Positions 19,770-28,497 of a DNA stretch of 57,888 nucleotides are shown piece after piece. Under the pieces are notes generated by a model. It saw only the letters and a program-made list of their open reading frames with translations. It did not search any database and was not told the DNA's origin. Position numbers and translations under genes: made by a program. Origin of the DNA: Haloplasma contractile (GTDB taxonomy: Bacteria > Bacillota_I > Bacilli_A > Haloplasmatales > Haloplasmataceae). How positions within the stretch are numbered: the stretch's first letter is position 1; each line of letters begins with the position of its first letter. The DNA is taken from assembly GCA_016841945.1 (NCBI GenBank), contig JAENYC010000016.1, positions 1 through 57,888 on the forward strand, in the 5' to 3' direction.

Positions 19770-20695
19770 TTATATTTAAACATACCTTTAAAAGAATGCT
19801 AACATTAAAATTTTTGATTGTTTATTTCATCATCTTTATTCCGCTATTTTTGCTGTTTACTATTTTATTTTCACAAGGACAAAGTGAAAACATAGATAGT
19901 TTTATTATTGTAAGAGATAATAACCTAGCGAACTTCTTTATCGTCACTTTTATGTGGACATTAGGAATTCCTTTTCTAATTGTTACAGCTAGTAGAGGGA
20001 CAGCTCTTATTCAACAAGAAATTGATGAGGATACATTAGTGTTACTCATTTCTAAACCCATTGAACGAGGTAGACTATTTTTAGAAAAGTGGTTGGCATC
20101 ATTTGCGATTTCTACATTAATTGGATTATTAAGTATATTCTTATCTTTATCTTTGATGGTTTTGTTTTTTCAGATTGAATCCATGATTTTAGAGATGTTT
20201 ATTTCATTAATCCCTAGTTTAATCATTTATATATTATTGATAAATTTTATTGTTACAGCACTTTCTATGTTTATCGTAGCGCTTATTAAACATCGCACAA
20301 GAGCTGTGATCGCATTAGTTATTTTTATTATGATTTTTCAACTCATCCTTCCATTATTTAAACCATTATTAACGATGACAGGAAAGTATGAAACTTTTTA
20401 TGTTTATGTTTATGATTTAAATTATCATTTTGGTTTGATGTATTATCATATCATTAGATTATTTTCTAATGTGGAATTTTCACCTTTAACACAAATAAAG
20501 ATTTCTGAATTCATCGGCATCTTTCAATCAAACATGGAAGGTTATAATGTAGATATGGATTTAGGATTTTTACCTGACCAATTTGAAGTATTAAACTATC
20601 TTCATCCAGGGATTGTATTTACATTTTGGATCATTATTTCAGCATTCTTTATGCTCATGAGTTATAAAATATTAAAAAGGCAGGATATTGATTAA
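19766..20695 (+). CDS. ABC-2 type permease of propeller module 1
   Basis: Integral membrane protein (309 aa) with six predicted helices, at about residues 15-35, 55-75, 105-135, 140-170, 180-200 and 280-300. It fits the ABC-2 permease family, including the conserved pattern TASRGTALIQQEIDEDTLVLLISKPIERGRLFLEKW split over the second helix and following loop (quoted in parts: RGTALIQQE, LLISKPIERGR). An extracellular loop of ~80 residues before the last helix carries DLGFLPDQFE, which recurs as DLGFMPKRDQY in the second module's permease. Start overlaps the ATPase stop (ATGA). Such permeases usually work as dimers exporting polymers, lipids or drugs. Confidence 0.8.
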   Translation: MIIFKHTFKRMLTLKFLIVYFIIFIPLFLLFTILFSQGQSENIDSFIIVRDNNLANFFIVTFMWTLGIPFLIVTASRGTALIQQEIDEDTLVLLISKPIERGRLFLEKWLASFAISTLIGLLSIFLSLSLMVLFFQIESMILEMFISLIPSLIIYILLINFIVTALSMFIVALIKHRTRAVIALVIFIMIFQLILPLFKPLLTMTGKYETFYVYVYDLNYHFGLMYYHIIRLFSNVEFSPLTQIKISEFIGIFQSNMEGYNVDMDLGFLPDQFEVLNYLHPGIVFTFWIIISAFFMLMSYKILKRQDID

Positions 20696-20696
20696 G

Positions 20697-21314
20697 ATGA
20701 AAGATAAAATTAAAACATATATACAGAATTTCTTAAACCCAGACCACCCACAGTTACTAAAAATCTATCAAGAGGAAAAAAACCGAAGAGATGTACAACC
20801 TAGCGTTGGTTTAGAAGTGGGAAAACTATTAGGATTGTTTGTTAGAATGATGGATGCGAAAAAGATAATAGAATTTGGTTCTTGTATGGGATATTCAACC
20901 ATCGTATTGGCTCAAGCATTAGAAGAAACAGGTGGAAAACTAATATCTGTTGAGTATCGCAAGGATTTGTATGAAAAAACTAAACATAATTTAAAAGAAG
21001 CTAATTTATTAGATGTTGTAGAACTCATACATGGTGATGCTTATGATGTAATTCAGAAAGTAGAAGGACCATTTGATATGATATTACAAGACTCAGATAA
21101 AAGTTTATATTCAAAAATGTATGAAGCGTGTATTAACCTAACAAGAAAAGGTGGATTAATTATCGCGGATGATACCTTATTTAAACCAATGGGAATTCCT
21201 GATGATTTTTCAAAACCGGTTCATGAATACAATCAGCTCGTATTTCAAGATGAGCGATTATATAGCACATTACTACCAATAGGTGATGGATTGTTAGTGA
21301 GTACAAAATTATAA
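20697..21314 (+). CDS. SAM-dependent O-methyltransferase (YrrM/CCoAOMT-like)
   Basis: A 205-aa class I methyltransferase of the catechol/caffeoyl-CoA O-methyltransferase type. Motif I is FGSCMGYSTIVLA (SAM-binding loop), the acidic residue ending strand 2 is in ISVEYRKD, and the metal-binding region is MILQDSDKSLY followed by GGLIIADDTLF. That set resembles B. subtilis YrrM (TrmR), which methylates 5-hydroxyuridine in tRNA, but the tRNA role is only a suggestion. Start is uncertain: ATG 20697 (chosen, AGGA 11 bases upstream) or TTG 20688, which would overlap the permease by eight bases. It probably shares the module 1 transcript. Confidence 0.78.
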   Translation: MKDKIKTYIQNFLNPDHPQLLKIYQEEKNRRDVQPSVGLEVGKLLGLFVRMMDAKKIIEFGSCMGYSTIVLAQALEETGGKLISVEYRKDLYEKTKHNLKEANLLDVVELIHGDAYDVIQKVEGPFDMILQDSDKSLYSKMYEACINLTRKGGLIIADDTLFKPMGIPDDFSKPVHEYNQLVFQDERLYSTLLPIGDGLLVSTKL

Positions 21315-21326
21315 TAGGAGAAAATT

Positions 21327-21836
21327 ATGAATTTAAAATTAGTAAAACCAAATGAAAACTTAGAAAAAGAACATCTAGATTTTTTAGAAGAATGGCAAGA
21401 TGAAGAAATTACGCCTATGAGTGCCAATATATTTGATATGGATTATAAGTCTTGGTTAGATTATACCTATCGGATAGAAAAAGAAGCAACTTGTCCCAAT
21501 CATCTTGTACCAGCACATACATTCTTTTTAGTCTTAGATAGTAAAAAAATCATCGGTGCGATTAATATCAGACATCGATTAAATGATTATTTATTTAATT
21601 ACGGGGGACACATTGGTTATGGCATAAGACCATCTGAAAGAAAAAAAGGTTATGCTTCTAAAATGTTGGCACTAGCACTTCCTATCGCTAAGGAAATAGG
21701 GATAGAAAAATTATTAGTGACCTGTGATAAAGACAATATCGCATCAAGAAAAACAATTTTAAAAAATGGTGGGATTTTAGAAAATGAAGTAAGGGACAAA
21801 GATGAAATAGTACAACGATATTGGATTGGTTTATAA
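21327..21836 (+). CDS. GNAT-family N-acetyltransferase
   Basis: A 169-aa acetyl-CoA-dependent acyltransferase. The GNAT core is clear: AHTFFLVLDSKKIIGAINIRH (strands 2-4, in part), then GGHIGYGIRPSERKKGYASKML, where RPSERKKGYA is the motif-A acetyl-CoA pyrophosphate loop, and LLVTCDKDNIASRKTI (motif B). The layout resembles YjdJ/RimJ-like acetyltransferases with unknown small-molecule or protein substrates. Start ATG 21327 follows AGGAG. It lies 12 bases after the methyltransferase and 20 bases before a small membrane protein, so it is probably co-transcribed. Confidence 0.85.
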   Translation: MNLKLVKPNENLEKEHLDFLEEWQDEEITPMSANIFDMDYKSWLDYTYRIEKEATCPNHLVPAHTFFLVLDSKKIIGAINIRHRLNDYLFNYGGHIGYGIRPSERKKGYASKMLALALPIAKEIGIEKLLVTCDKDNIASRKTILKNGGILENEVRDKDEIVQRYWIGL

Positions 21837-21856
21837 AAATTATAGGGAGGTTATTT

Positions 21857-22156
21857 ATGAGATGGATTTCATTATTGATTTTTGGTATATCATGGCTTTA
21901 TAGATATGAAAAACCTATTATCAATATCAAACATAGAATTACCTTAATTATATTATTAATTATTTCTATTGTATTTATATTCTATTATACTGAGAATAAT
22001 AGAATTGTTTTTAGTAGTGTTGCCACCATATTAAATGCTTTATATTTATTATTTAACCTACATAAAGAAAAAATGATTTATAAAATCATAGGTAATATTA
22101 TATGGGCTCTTATTCTTCTAATGGTTATTGTATATTATACTTATTGCTTAAACTAG
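21857..22156 (+). CDS. Small membrane protein, unknown
   Basis: A 99-aa protein with four hydrophobic stretches and short basic loops (ISLLIFGISWLY, ITLIILLIISIVFIFYY, VATILNALYLLFNL, IIGNIIWALILLMVIVYY). I do not recognise a family. ATG 21857 follows AGGGAGG at a good distance; a longer in-frame extension back to 21821 would overlap the GNAT gene and lacks a ribosome site. Confidence 0.6.
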   Translation: MRWISLLIFGISWLYRYEKPIINIKHRITLIILLIISIVFIFYYTENNRIVFSSVATILNALYLLFNLHKEKMIYKIIGNIIWALILLMVIVYYTYCLN

Positions 22157-22163
22157 AGAAAAT

Positions 22164-22193
22164 AAAAACACTTCGCAAAAGTGAAGTGTTTTT
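22164..22193. terminator. Bidirectional terminator
   Basis: AAAAACACTTC (22164-22174) pairs with GAAGTGTTTTT (22183-22193) between convergent genes. Confidence 0.88.
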
Positions 22194-22196
22194 TTA

Positions 22197-23099
22197 TTAT
22201 TCTTCATACCATCTAGGAACAGTCCTTCTGAAATTGTCATATTGATAAAGAACATGTTTAATTGTTTGATAGGCATTTTCTTTTTCTTGTGGAAATAATT
22301 CATAGGTCCATAGTATATGATAAAAAATATTTTTTGCCATTGTGAATGCACGGTATGGCCAAAAATCATCAGGTATTTGGTGATTAAAATAACCATCTAC
22401 TACACCTTTAGAAAAAGGTTGACTAATGACTGTTGAAAATAGTTCAAGTTTATTAAATTCATTATAAGGATCTGTAATACGACAACGATTAAAATCGATT
22501 ATACCTGCATATTGATCATCTTTTATGATAATATTTCTAGCGTGAAAATCATAATGAGCAAATACTTTTAATCGTTTATGAGCTAAATGCATATTGTTGT
22601 ATACATATTCAATGATTTCCTCTTCATGTGGCAGCTTATCATCTAAGTTTAATTGATGATATTTTTTAATGCATTGATTAAATTGATCTTTTGTTTTATG
22701 TTCATCAATGATAGGTTGCTTAATATCAATTTGATTGATTTTTCTTAAATCACCACCAGCTACAAAACCTATTTGATATTGTTTTGATAAATCTAAATGA
22801 GGTAATACTTCATCGGCATCATGACCTTCAATATAGTCGACAATAGAAAAACAATAGTCTTTATATTCACCATATTGATATACATTTGGACATTTAATCC
22901 CATTTTGATATAAAATCTTCATTTTATCTAACTTATCTAAAACTTGAGTTTTAATTTTTTTATCGTATACTTTTAGTAATTTATAGGTGTCATTAATTTT
23001 GATTTTATATTTTAAATCAAATGAATAACCTTTCTTAATCTCATTCACTTCAGTGATATGTTTGATATTTTTTAATAACTCTTTAATTTTTAGTTTCAT
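22197..23099 (-). CDS. Aminoglycoside phosphotransferase/choline kinase-like protein
   Basis: A 300-aa protein of the APH/kinase-like fold. The catalytic loop reads HYDFHARNIII (catalytic Asp in the HxDxxxxN pattern) and the metal-binding segment reads AGIIDFNRCRITDP. An N-lobe with a possible ATP-site Lys (YKLLKVYDKK) comes first, and SIVDYIEGHDADEVLP fits the hinge region. Substrates of such enzymes include choline, homoserine, sugars and aminoglycosides. The sequence alone does not discriminate, and drug resistance should not be assumed. It overlaps the upstream bPH-like gene by 17 bases, indicating a two-gene operon. Confidence 0.78.
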   Translation of the reverse strand: MKLKIKELLKNIKHITEVNEIKKGYSFDLKYKIKINDTYKLLKVYDKKIKTQVLDKLDKMKILYQNGIKCPNVYQYGEYKDYCFSIVDYIEGHDADEVLPHLDLSKQYQIGFVAGGDLRKINQIDIKQPIIDEHKTKDQFNQCIKKYHQLNLDDKLPHEEEIIEYVYNNMHLAHKRLKVFAHYDFHARNIIIKDDQYAGIIDFNRCRITDPYNEFNKLELFSTVISQPFSKGVVDGYFNHQIPDDFWPYRAFTMAKNIFYHILWTYELFPQEKENAYQTIKHVLYQYDNFRRTVPRWYEE

Positions 23100-23571
23100 T
23101 TTTATGTTGATGTGTTTTTACTAAATGAACACTTAATAACTCCGCTATAATATTACCATTATTAACATTCTTTAATATAAATGATTGTTTATCATCTAGG
23201 GTGACTTTGAATGAAGTCATATTTTTTTTGAAATCAAGAAAACCTGAACGAAAATAAACACCTATAATATTCTTAATTTTATATATTTTTACTCTTTTTA
23301 AAAGATAACCTTTTAAATAAATAACACGTAAATTTGTAATAAATACACGATGAAATATGATTCGATAAAAATCAAATACGGTCTTGATAAGTAAAGGAAC
23401 AAAAATAAAAAGTAGGATAAAAGCAAAAATAGAACCAGGATTTTCTCTATTTATCCTAGAGGCCAATGTCATGATAACGATTAAAAATAAGAAATCAATT
23501 AATAATACTCTGATTGAAAATTTAATTTTATGAATGATTTTTTCATTTTTTAATAAAATTATTTGATTCAT
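23083..23571 (-). CDS. Membrane protein with bacterial PH-like domain
   Basis: A 162-aa protein with two N-terminal transmembrane helices (about residues 20-40 and 48-68), followed by a ~80-residue domain that resembles the YdbS/bPH2 type: RVFITNLRVIYLKG, then YKIKNIIGVYFRSG and a short DDKQSFILKNV strand. Function unknown. ATG 23571 follows AAGGAG. It is the first gene of a pair with the kinase-like gene. Confidence 0.55.
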   Translation of the reverse strand: MNQIILLKNEKIIHKIKFSIRVLLIDFLFLIVIMTLASRINRENPGSIFAFILLFIFVPLLIKTVFDFYRIIFHRVFITNLRVIYLKGYLLKRVKIYKIKNIIGVYFRSGFLDFKKNMTSFKVTLDDKQSFILKNVNNGNIIAELLSVHLVKTHQHKNETKN

Positions 23572-23714
23572 GTTTTTAGCTCCTTATTAAATTTCTAATT
23601 CATTATATCATACCGTTACATTTAACTCAATTTTGAAAAATTGATGAATAGCCCATGTGCATTTTATCTATGATACATATAATATATTAGACGTTTTTAG
23701 GAGGGGAAAAAGTA

Positions 23715-24512
23715 ATGATTTATAACGATCAATTTGAGCAACCAGCTAGAGTTAGAATAGTGCATGGTGCTCCCATGGCACAACCTGTTGATGTTTATTT
23801 AAACGATCGTCTTGTTGTAAGAGGACTACCTTACGGACAATCTACACAATTTATACCAATTCCAAGAGGAATGTATACGGTTAAGATTTATTCTACTAGC
23901 GGGAATAATTTATTATTAACAAAAAATCTAGAAATTGAAGGAACTAAAGTCGTGACTGCAACAACAGAAGATGGTCAATTAGTATTAAGAGTAACAGAAG
24001 AAAAAATGGATTTTTATGATCAAATGATGCCACAATATGGTTTTGGTATGCAACCACAAATGGGAATGAATCAAATGATGCCACAAACAGGTATGTTTGA
24101 TCAATCAATGTGTGATTCACCAATGTGTGGATATGGTATGGGGAAAGGATGGCAGTCTGGGTATCAACAAGCACCATACCAAACAGGAGAATATCGTGAT
24201 AACAAGATGATTGAGAGCGCACGTGTACGGTTTGCACATTTTTCACCAAATGCACCTGCCGTTGATATCACATTACCAAATGGTACGGTATTATTTAGAA
24301 ATGTGCCATATAAAGCCGTTACAGATTATATAAGAGTAGCACCTGGTACTTATACCTTGCAAGTAAGACCAACAGGTTCTAATCAGGTTGTATTGACGGT
24401 CCCTGATGTAGTCATTAATCCTAATGATATGAAAACGATATATGCGATAGGATTAGTGAACGATACCCCAGGACTTGAAGCTGTCATTTTAAATGATAGA
24501 AGAATGATCTAA
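23715..24512 (+). CDS. Protein with two DUF4397 domains and a Met/Gln/Gly-rich linker
   Basis: A 265-aa protein built as domain-linker-domain. Residues ~9-95 and ~165-265 are two DUF4397 repeats; each starts with RVR(I/F)xHxxPxAxxVD (VRIVHGAPMAQPVDVYL; VRFAHFSPNAPAVDITL) and contains LPYGQSTQF or VPYKAVTDY and then GxYT. The linker (~100-150) is rich in Met, Gln and Gly and contains MCDSPMCGYGMG. Most DUF4397 proteins are secreted or anchored, but I see no signal peptide or membrane helix here. Similar linkers occur in coat-like self-assembling proteins. GAGGGG precedes ATG 23715, TATAAT lies at 23678-23683, and a terminator follows, so it is monocistronic. Function unknown. Confidence 0.75.
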   Translation: MIYNDQFEQPARVRIVHGAPMAQPVDVYLNDRLVVRGLPYGQSTQFIPIPRGMYTVKIYSTSGNNLLLTKNLEIEGTKVVTATTEDGQLVLRVTEEKMDFYDQMMPQYGFGMQPQMGMNQMMPQTGMFDQSMCDSPMCGYGMGKGWQSGYQQAPYQTGEYRDNKMIESARVRFAHFSPNAPAVDITLPNGTVLFRNVPYKAVTDYIRVAPGTYTLQVRPTGSNQVVLTVPDVVINPNDMKTIYAIGLVNDTPGLEAVILNDRRMI

Positions 24513-24540
24513 AAACAGCAATTGCTTGCTGTTTTTTTTA
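24511..24540 (+). terminator. Rho-independent terminator of the DUF4397 gene
   Basis: AAAAACAGCAA (24511-24521) pairs with TTGCTGTTTTT (24526-24536) around a 4-base loop, then more T. Confidence 0.88.
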
Positions 24541-24565
24541 TTATATGATAAAAAATGTATAAAAT

Positions 24566-24595
24566 AAAAAAACAGCGTAAAAGCGCTGTTTTTTT
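24566..24595 (+). terminator. Second terminator-like hairpin
   Basis: AACAGCG (24571-24577) pairs with CGCTGTT (24584-24590), with an A-run before and a T-run after. The T-run ends directly against a GGGGG ribosome site at 24596, so it may attenuate the small frame at 24607. Confidence 0.75.
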
Positions 24596-24606
24596 GGGGG
24601 AGATAA

Positions 24607-24717
24607 ATGTTTGAAAAAAAGAGTTTAAGGGATAAGTATGAGTTTGTTTTGAGGGGTTATAGGGGGGGTAATTATGAGATTTTGAAAGGGATAATATATG
24701 AGAAACGACATCTTTAA
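24607..24717 (+). CDS. Possible 36-aa small protein
   Basis: A short frame (MFEKKSLRDKYEFVLRGY..., 36 aa, basic, no hydrophobic segment) starts at ATG 24607, six bases after GGGGG, and lies just behind a terminator-like hairpin. The region is strangely G-rich for this genome, with runs GGGGG at 24596, GGGG at 24653 and GGGGGGG at 24662. No family recognised. It could be a regulated small ORF, a leader, or chance. The remaining intergenic stretch to uvrA (24718-24933) holds a small imperfect hairpin near 24723-24746, a cre-like site and the uvrA promoter, but no gene. Confidence 0.3.
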   Translation: MFEKKSLRDKYEFVLRGYRGGNYEILKGIIYEKRHL

Positions 24718-24785
24718 AAGGGTGTATTTCTCACACCGAGATACATTCTAACATTTAGATTTTATGAAGTCAACTACTATTTTTT

Positions 24786-24799
24786 TGAAAACGCTTTTT
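24786..24799 (+). promoter_or_regulatory. Possible cre-like site upstream of uvrA
   Basis: TGAAAACGCTTTTT matches the CcpA consensus TGWAARCGYTWWCW at 13 of 14 positions, but the region is T-rich and uvrA is not an expected target. Weak. Confidence 0.25.
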
Positions 24800-24892
24800 A
24801 TTTTATGATAGTGTTTTCATTGGAGAAATATTGTTGAATTTAAATAAAAATTAAAAAAATTGTGTAAAAAAGCGAAAACTTGTTTGTTTTTA

Positions 24893-24901
24893 TGCTATAA
24901 T
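24893..24901 (+). promoter_or_regulatory. Extended -10 promoter of uvrA
   Basis: TGCTATAAT, with hexamer TATAAT at 24896-24901, lies 32 bases before the uvrA ATG. No SOS box is obvious around it. Confidence 0.6.
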
Positions 24902-24933
24902 AGTAGGGTGAATTTTTAGGAAATGGTGATAAA

Positions 24934-27777
24934 ATGGTAAAAGAACAAGATTATATTGTGGTAAAAGGTGCTAGAGAAAATAATTTAAAAAATATAGATG
25001 TTAAGATTCCAAGAGGTCAATTGGTTGTGATGACAGGTTTATCAGGTAGTGGTAAATCATCCTTAGCCTTTGATACGATTTATGCTGAAGGGCAAAGACG
25101 ATATGTTGAAAGTTTATCGGCATATGCCAGACAATTTTTAGGTAATATGGATAAACCTGATGTTGATACGATAGAAGGTTTATCGCCTGCGATATCAATT
25201 GATCAAAAAACGACGAGTCGAAATCCACGTTCTACTGTTGGAACGGTGACGGAAATATATGATTACATGCGTTTGTTATATGCGCGAATTGGTCATCCAA
25301 TATGTCCTTATCATCATGTTGCAATCACTTCTCAAAGTGTTGAACAAATGGTGGATAGACTTTTAGAATTTGATCCGCGGACAAAGATGCAAATATTAGC
25401 ACCGATTGCTTATTTAAAAAAGGGAACGTTCAAAAAAGAACTCGAACAATTAAAAAAAGAAGGTTATGTTCGCGTACGAGTCGATGGAACTTTATATGAT
25501 TTAGATGAAGAAATAATCTTAGATAAAAATAAGAAACATACAATTGATGTCATCATTGATAGGGTTATTATCAAAGAAGGTATTTCTTCACGGTTATTTG
25601 ACTCCATTGAAACAGCTCTTCAATTAGGAAAAGGTAAAGTGATTATTGATGTGATTGGACAAGAAGAAATCATTTTTAGTGAACATTTTTCTTGTCCTCA
25701 CTGTGATTTTTCAATTGGAGAATTAGAGCCACGTTTGTTTTCTTTTAACTCTCCATTTGGTGCTTGTGATGAATGTAGTGGATTAGGTTTTAAACGTAAA
25801 ATTAGCATTGATTTATTGGTACCAGATGATGAAAAATCTCTAAATGAGGGGGCAATACGTGGATTAGAAAATACAGAAACCTATTTTTTCAAACAGATTA
25901 GAATTACTTGTGACCATTATGGAATCGATATGAACAAACCGTTTAAAGAATTATCTGATGAAGAAGTAGAGATTATTATGTATGGTTCTAAAGAGAAGAT
26001 TAAATTTACATTTGTTAGTGAAGGAAGAATAAGACACGAAAAAATTGCTTATTTTGAAGGGGTCATTAAAAGTTATGAACGGAGATATAAAAATACTTCT
26101 TCGCGTTATATTCGTGATTGGTTTGAAACCATGATGGATGATGAAACTTGTCCAAAATGTCAGGGTAAACGTCTATCTATAGAAGCATTATCTGTTTTTG
26201 TAGGTGATATCAATATTTATGATTTTACTGAAATGTCGATTGAAGAAGCCTTAACCTATATTCAATCTTTAAAATTATCTCCTAAAGAAGAGATAATTTC
26301 TGATATGATTTTAAAAGAAATAAAAGAGAGATTAAACTTTTTAGTCAATGTTGGGTTAAATTACTTAACTTTGAGTAGAAAAGCGGGAACTTTATCAGGT
26401 GGTGAAGCACAGCGTATAAGACTAGCGACACAAATTGGTTCACGATTAACAGGTGTATTATATGTATTAGATGAACCATCAATTGGTTTACATCAACGTG
26501 ATAATAAACGGTTAATTGAGACTTTAAAATCGATGCGTGATTTAGGTAATACCTTAATCGTGGTTGAACATGATGAAGATACAATGTTAGATTCTGATTA
26601 TATTATTGATATTGGACCTGGTGCTGGAATTCATGGTGGAGAAGTGATTGCCTTAGGAACACCAGAAGCAGTGATGAAAAATAAAAAATCTTTAACTGGA
26701 CAATATTTATCAGGTGAAAAATATATTCCATTACCAAAGAAAAGAAGAAAACCAAATGGTTCATATCTTGAAGTTATAAAAGCAAGTGAAAACAATTTAA
26801 AAAATATTAATGTCAAGTTTCCACTCGGTCAATTAATCGTCGTGACAGGAGTTTCAGGAAGTGGAAAATCAACGCTTGTGAATGAAATATTATATAAAGG
26901 AATTGCTCAAAGTATTTATAGAGCAAGAAGAAAACCAGGCAAACATGAAATGATAAAAGGATTAGAAAATGTAGAAAAAATCGTCGATGTCGACCAATCT
27001 CCGATCGGAAGAACACCCCGTTCTAACCCTGCAACATATACAGGGGTATTTGATAATATTCGTGATTTATTCGCAGAAACGAATGAAGCGAAAGTACGAG
27101 GTTATAAAAAAGGACGTTTCTCATTCAATGTAAAAGGTGGACGCTGTGAAGCCTGTCAAGGGGATGGCGTCATTAAAATAGAAATGCATTTTTTACCAGA
27201 TGTTTATGTGCCATGTGAAATTTGTCATGGAAAACGATATAACCGTGAAACTTTAGAAGTAAAATATAAAGGAAAAACCATAGCCGATGTATTAAATATG
27301 ACGGTTGAAAATGCACTAGCATTCTTTGAAAACATACCTGTGATTAAAAGAAAACTTCAAACCATATATGATGTTGGGTTAGGATATATTAAATTGGGAC
27401 AATCAGCAACGACCTTATCAGGTGGAGAAGCACAACGGGTTAAATTGGCAAAGGAATTACATAAGCGTATTACCGATAAAACCCTATATATATTAGATGA
27501 ACCGACAACAGGTTTACATATTGATGATGTAAAGCGATTACTTGATGTGCTACAAAATATTGTCGATCAAAATGGGACAGTGATTATCATTGAACATAAT
27601 TTAGATGTGATTAAGATGGCTGATTATATCATTGACTTAGGACCTGAAGGTGGTGACAAAGGTGGAGAGGTTATTACAACGGGTACACCTGAAGAAGTGG
27701 CGGAAGTAAAAACATCCTATACGGGTCATTATATAAAAAAGATGTTAGAAAAACATAAAAATCGTAATATAAAATAA
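24934..27777 (+). CDS. uvrA: UvrABC excinuclease subunit A
   Basis: Damage-recognition ATPase of nucleotide excision repair (947 aa, full length). It works as a dimer that loads UvrB at lesions. Two ABC modules are present: Walker A motifs [12 protein letters not shown] (N-terminal) and [13 protein letters not shown] (middle), and signature LSGGEAQR twice. The zinc modules show CPHCDFS with CDECSGLGF, and CEACQGDG with CEICHGKRY. Ribosome site is weak (GGTGAT). uvrB, usually just upstream, is not here. This gene opens the conserved uvrA-hprK-lgt block. A weak terminator follows. Confidence 0.98.
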   Translation: MVKEQDYIVVKGARENNLKNIDVKIPRGQLVVMTGLSGSGKSSLAFDTIYAEGQRRYVESLSAYARQFLGNMDKPDVDTIEGLSPAISIDQKTTSRNPRSTVGTVTEIYDYMRLLYARIGHPICPYHHVAITSQSVEQMVDRLLEFDPRTKMQILAPIAYLKKGTFKKELEQLKKEGYVRVRVDGTLYDLDEEIILDKNKKHTIDVIIDRVIIKEGISSRLFDSIETALQLGKGKVIIDVIGQEEIIFSEHFSCPHCDFSIGELEPRLFSFNSPFGACDECSGLGFKRKISIDLLVPDDEKSLNEGAIRGLENTETYFFKQIRITCDHYGIDMNKPFKELSDEEVEIIMYGSKEKIKFTFVSEGRIRHEKIAYFEGVIKSYERRYKNTSSRYIRDWFETMMDDETCPKCQGKRLSIEALSVFVGDINIYDFTEMSIEEALTYIQSLKLSPKEEIISDMILKEIKERLNFLVNVGLNYLTLSRKAGTLSGGEAQRIRLATQIGSRLTGVLYVLDEPSIGLHQRDNKRLIETLKSMRDLGNTLIVVEHDEDTMLDSDYIIDIGPGAGIHGGEVIALGTPEAVMKNKKSLTGQYLSGEKYIPLPKKRRKPNGSYLEVIKASENNLKNINVKFPLGQLIVVTGVSGSGKSTLVNEILYKGIAQSIYRARRKPGKHEMIKGLENVEKIVDVDQSPIGRTPRSNPATYTGVFDNIRDLFAETNEAKVRGYKKGRFSFNVKGGRCEACQGDGVIKIEMHFLPDVYVPCEICHGKRYNRETLEVKYKGKTIADVLNMTVENALAFFENIPVIKRKLQTIYDVGLGYIKLGQSATTLSGGEAQRVKLAKELHKRITDKTLYILDEPTTGLHIDDVKRLLDVLQNIVDQNGTVIIIEHNLDVIKMADYIIDLGPEGGDKGGEVITTGTPEEVAEVKTSYTGHYIKKMLEKHKNRNIK

Positions 27778-27794
27778 ATAAAAGTAATAAAATA

Positions 27795-27823
27795 AGGATA
27801 GTTTTTAAAACTATTCTTTTTTT
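27795..27823 (+). terminator. Terminator after uvrA, abutting the next ribosome site
   Basis: AGGATAGTTTT (27795-27805) pairs, with one G-T, with AAAACTATTCT (27807-27817), followed by a run of T. The GGGGCG ribosome site of the next gene begins immediately after the T-run. Confidence 0.7.
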
Positions 27824-27834
27824 GGGGCGATAGA

Positions 27835-28464
27835 ATGAAATATGTTTTAAAGGTGGGTTTACTGTGTATTTCGTTTTTTCTTTCTGAATGTATAAACACA
27901 TGGTTTTTAGATTCAATATATGATATATTTCATATTAAATCAGTTATCGTCTTATCATTAAATCGTATGTGTCTAGCATTATTGATATATTATATTTGTC
28001 ATATCATATTATGGGTTCATAAAATAAATGGTAAGGATTTTCTCAATAAACTATTTTTAATCTATATCCTTTGGTTTTTTGGTGTTTTATTTGGTCGTTT
28101 AATGAATCTTACTCATTATAATATTTTAGACCATTTTAATTTTAATACTTATCTCCCCTTATGGATACATCATTTGGATAACCCATTGATTTGTTTCTAT
28201 ATCATTGGAAATATTGTTGTTTATATTCCTATGGGGATATATATTGGATATTATAAGAGAGGGATAGATAGTGTCTGTCTATGTATAATATTAATATTGA
28301 CATTTGAATTCATACAAGGTATAACCAATTTGGGCTATTTTGATGTTGATGATATCTTATTAAATGGAATGGGTGGATTACTTGGCATAACATCGATTTA
28401 TTTATATAAAAAAATTTTAAAGATAAACCGTAGTGAATTTATTTTTATTTCTTCCAAATTATGA
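27835..28464 (+). CDS. VanZ-like membrane protein
   Basis: A 209-aa integral membrane protein with five to six hydrophobic segments. The VanZ-family hallmarks are GNIVVYIPMGIYIGYY and, later, FEFIQGITNLGYFDVDDILLNGMGG, with the conserved E-x-x-Q and F-D-x-D-D-x-x-x-N. VanZ in enterococci gives low-level teicoplanin resistance, but most family members have no known role. ATG 27835 follows GGGGCG directly after the uvrA terminator. The gene is not part of the B. subtilis version of this block. Confidence 0.8.
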   Translation: MKYVLKVGLLCISFFLSECINTWFLDSIYDIFHIKSVIVLSLNRMCLALLIYYICHIILWVHKINGKDFLNKLFLIYILWFFGVLFGRLMNLTHYNILDHFNFNTYLPLWIHHLDNPLICFYIIGNIVVYIPMGIYIGYYKRGIDSVCLCIILILTFEFIQGITNLGYFDVDDILLNGMGGLLGITSIYLYKKILKINRSEFIFISSKL

Positions 28465-28470
28465 TAAAAT
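28462..28470 (+). promoter_or_regulatory. Probable promoter of the yvlD-hprK-lgt-ppaX-trxB operon
   Basis: TGATAAAAT, an extended -10 with hexamer TAAAAT at 28465-28470, lies 28 bases before the first gene. No good -35. Confidence 0.45.
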
Positions 28471-28497
28471 GTATACAGTATTTAAGAAGGTGATGTA

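Noticed and set aside
22197-23099. Antibiotic-resistance aminoglycoside kinase
   Set aside because: Only the general fold motifs are visible; most such proteins act on metabolites, and nothing nearby suggests a resistance cassette.
24786-24799. cre site controlling uvrA
   Set aside because: The match is 13/14 but lies in a T-rich stretch about 100 bases upstream of the promoter hexamer, and uvrA is not a plausible CcpA target. Listed only at low confidence.
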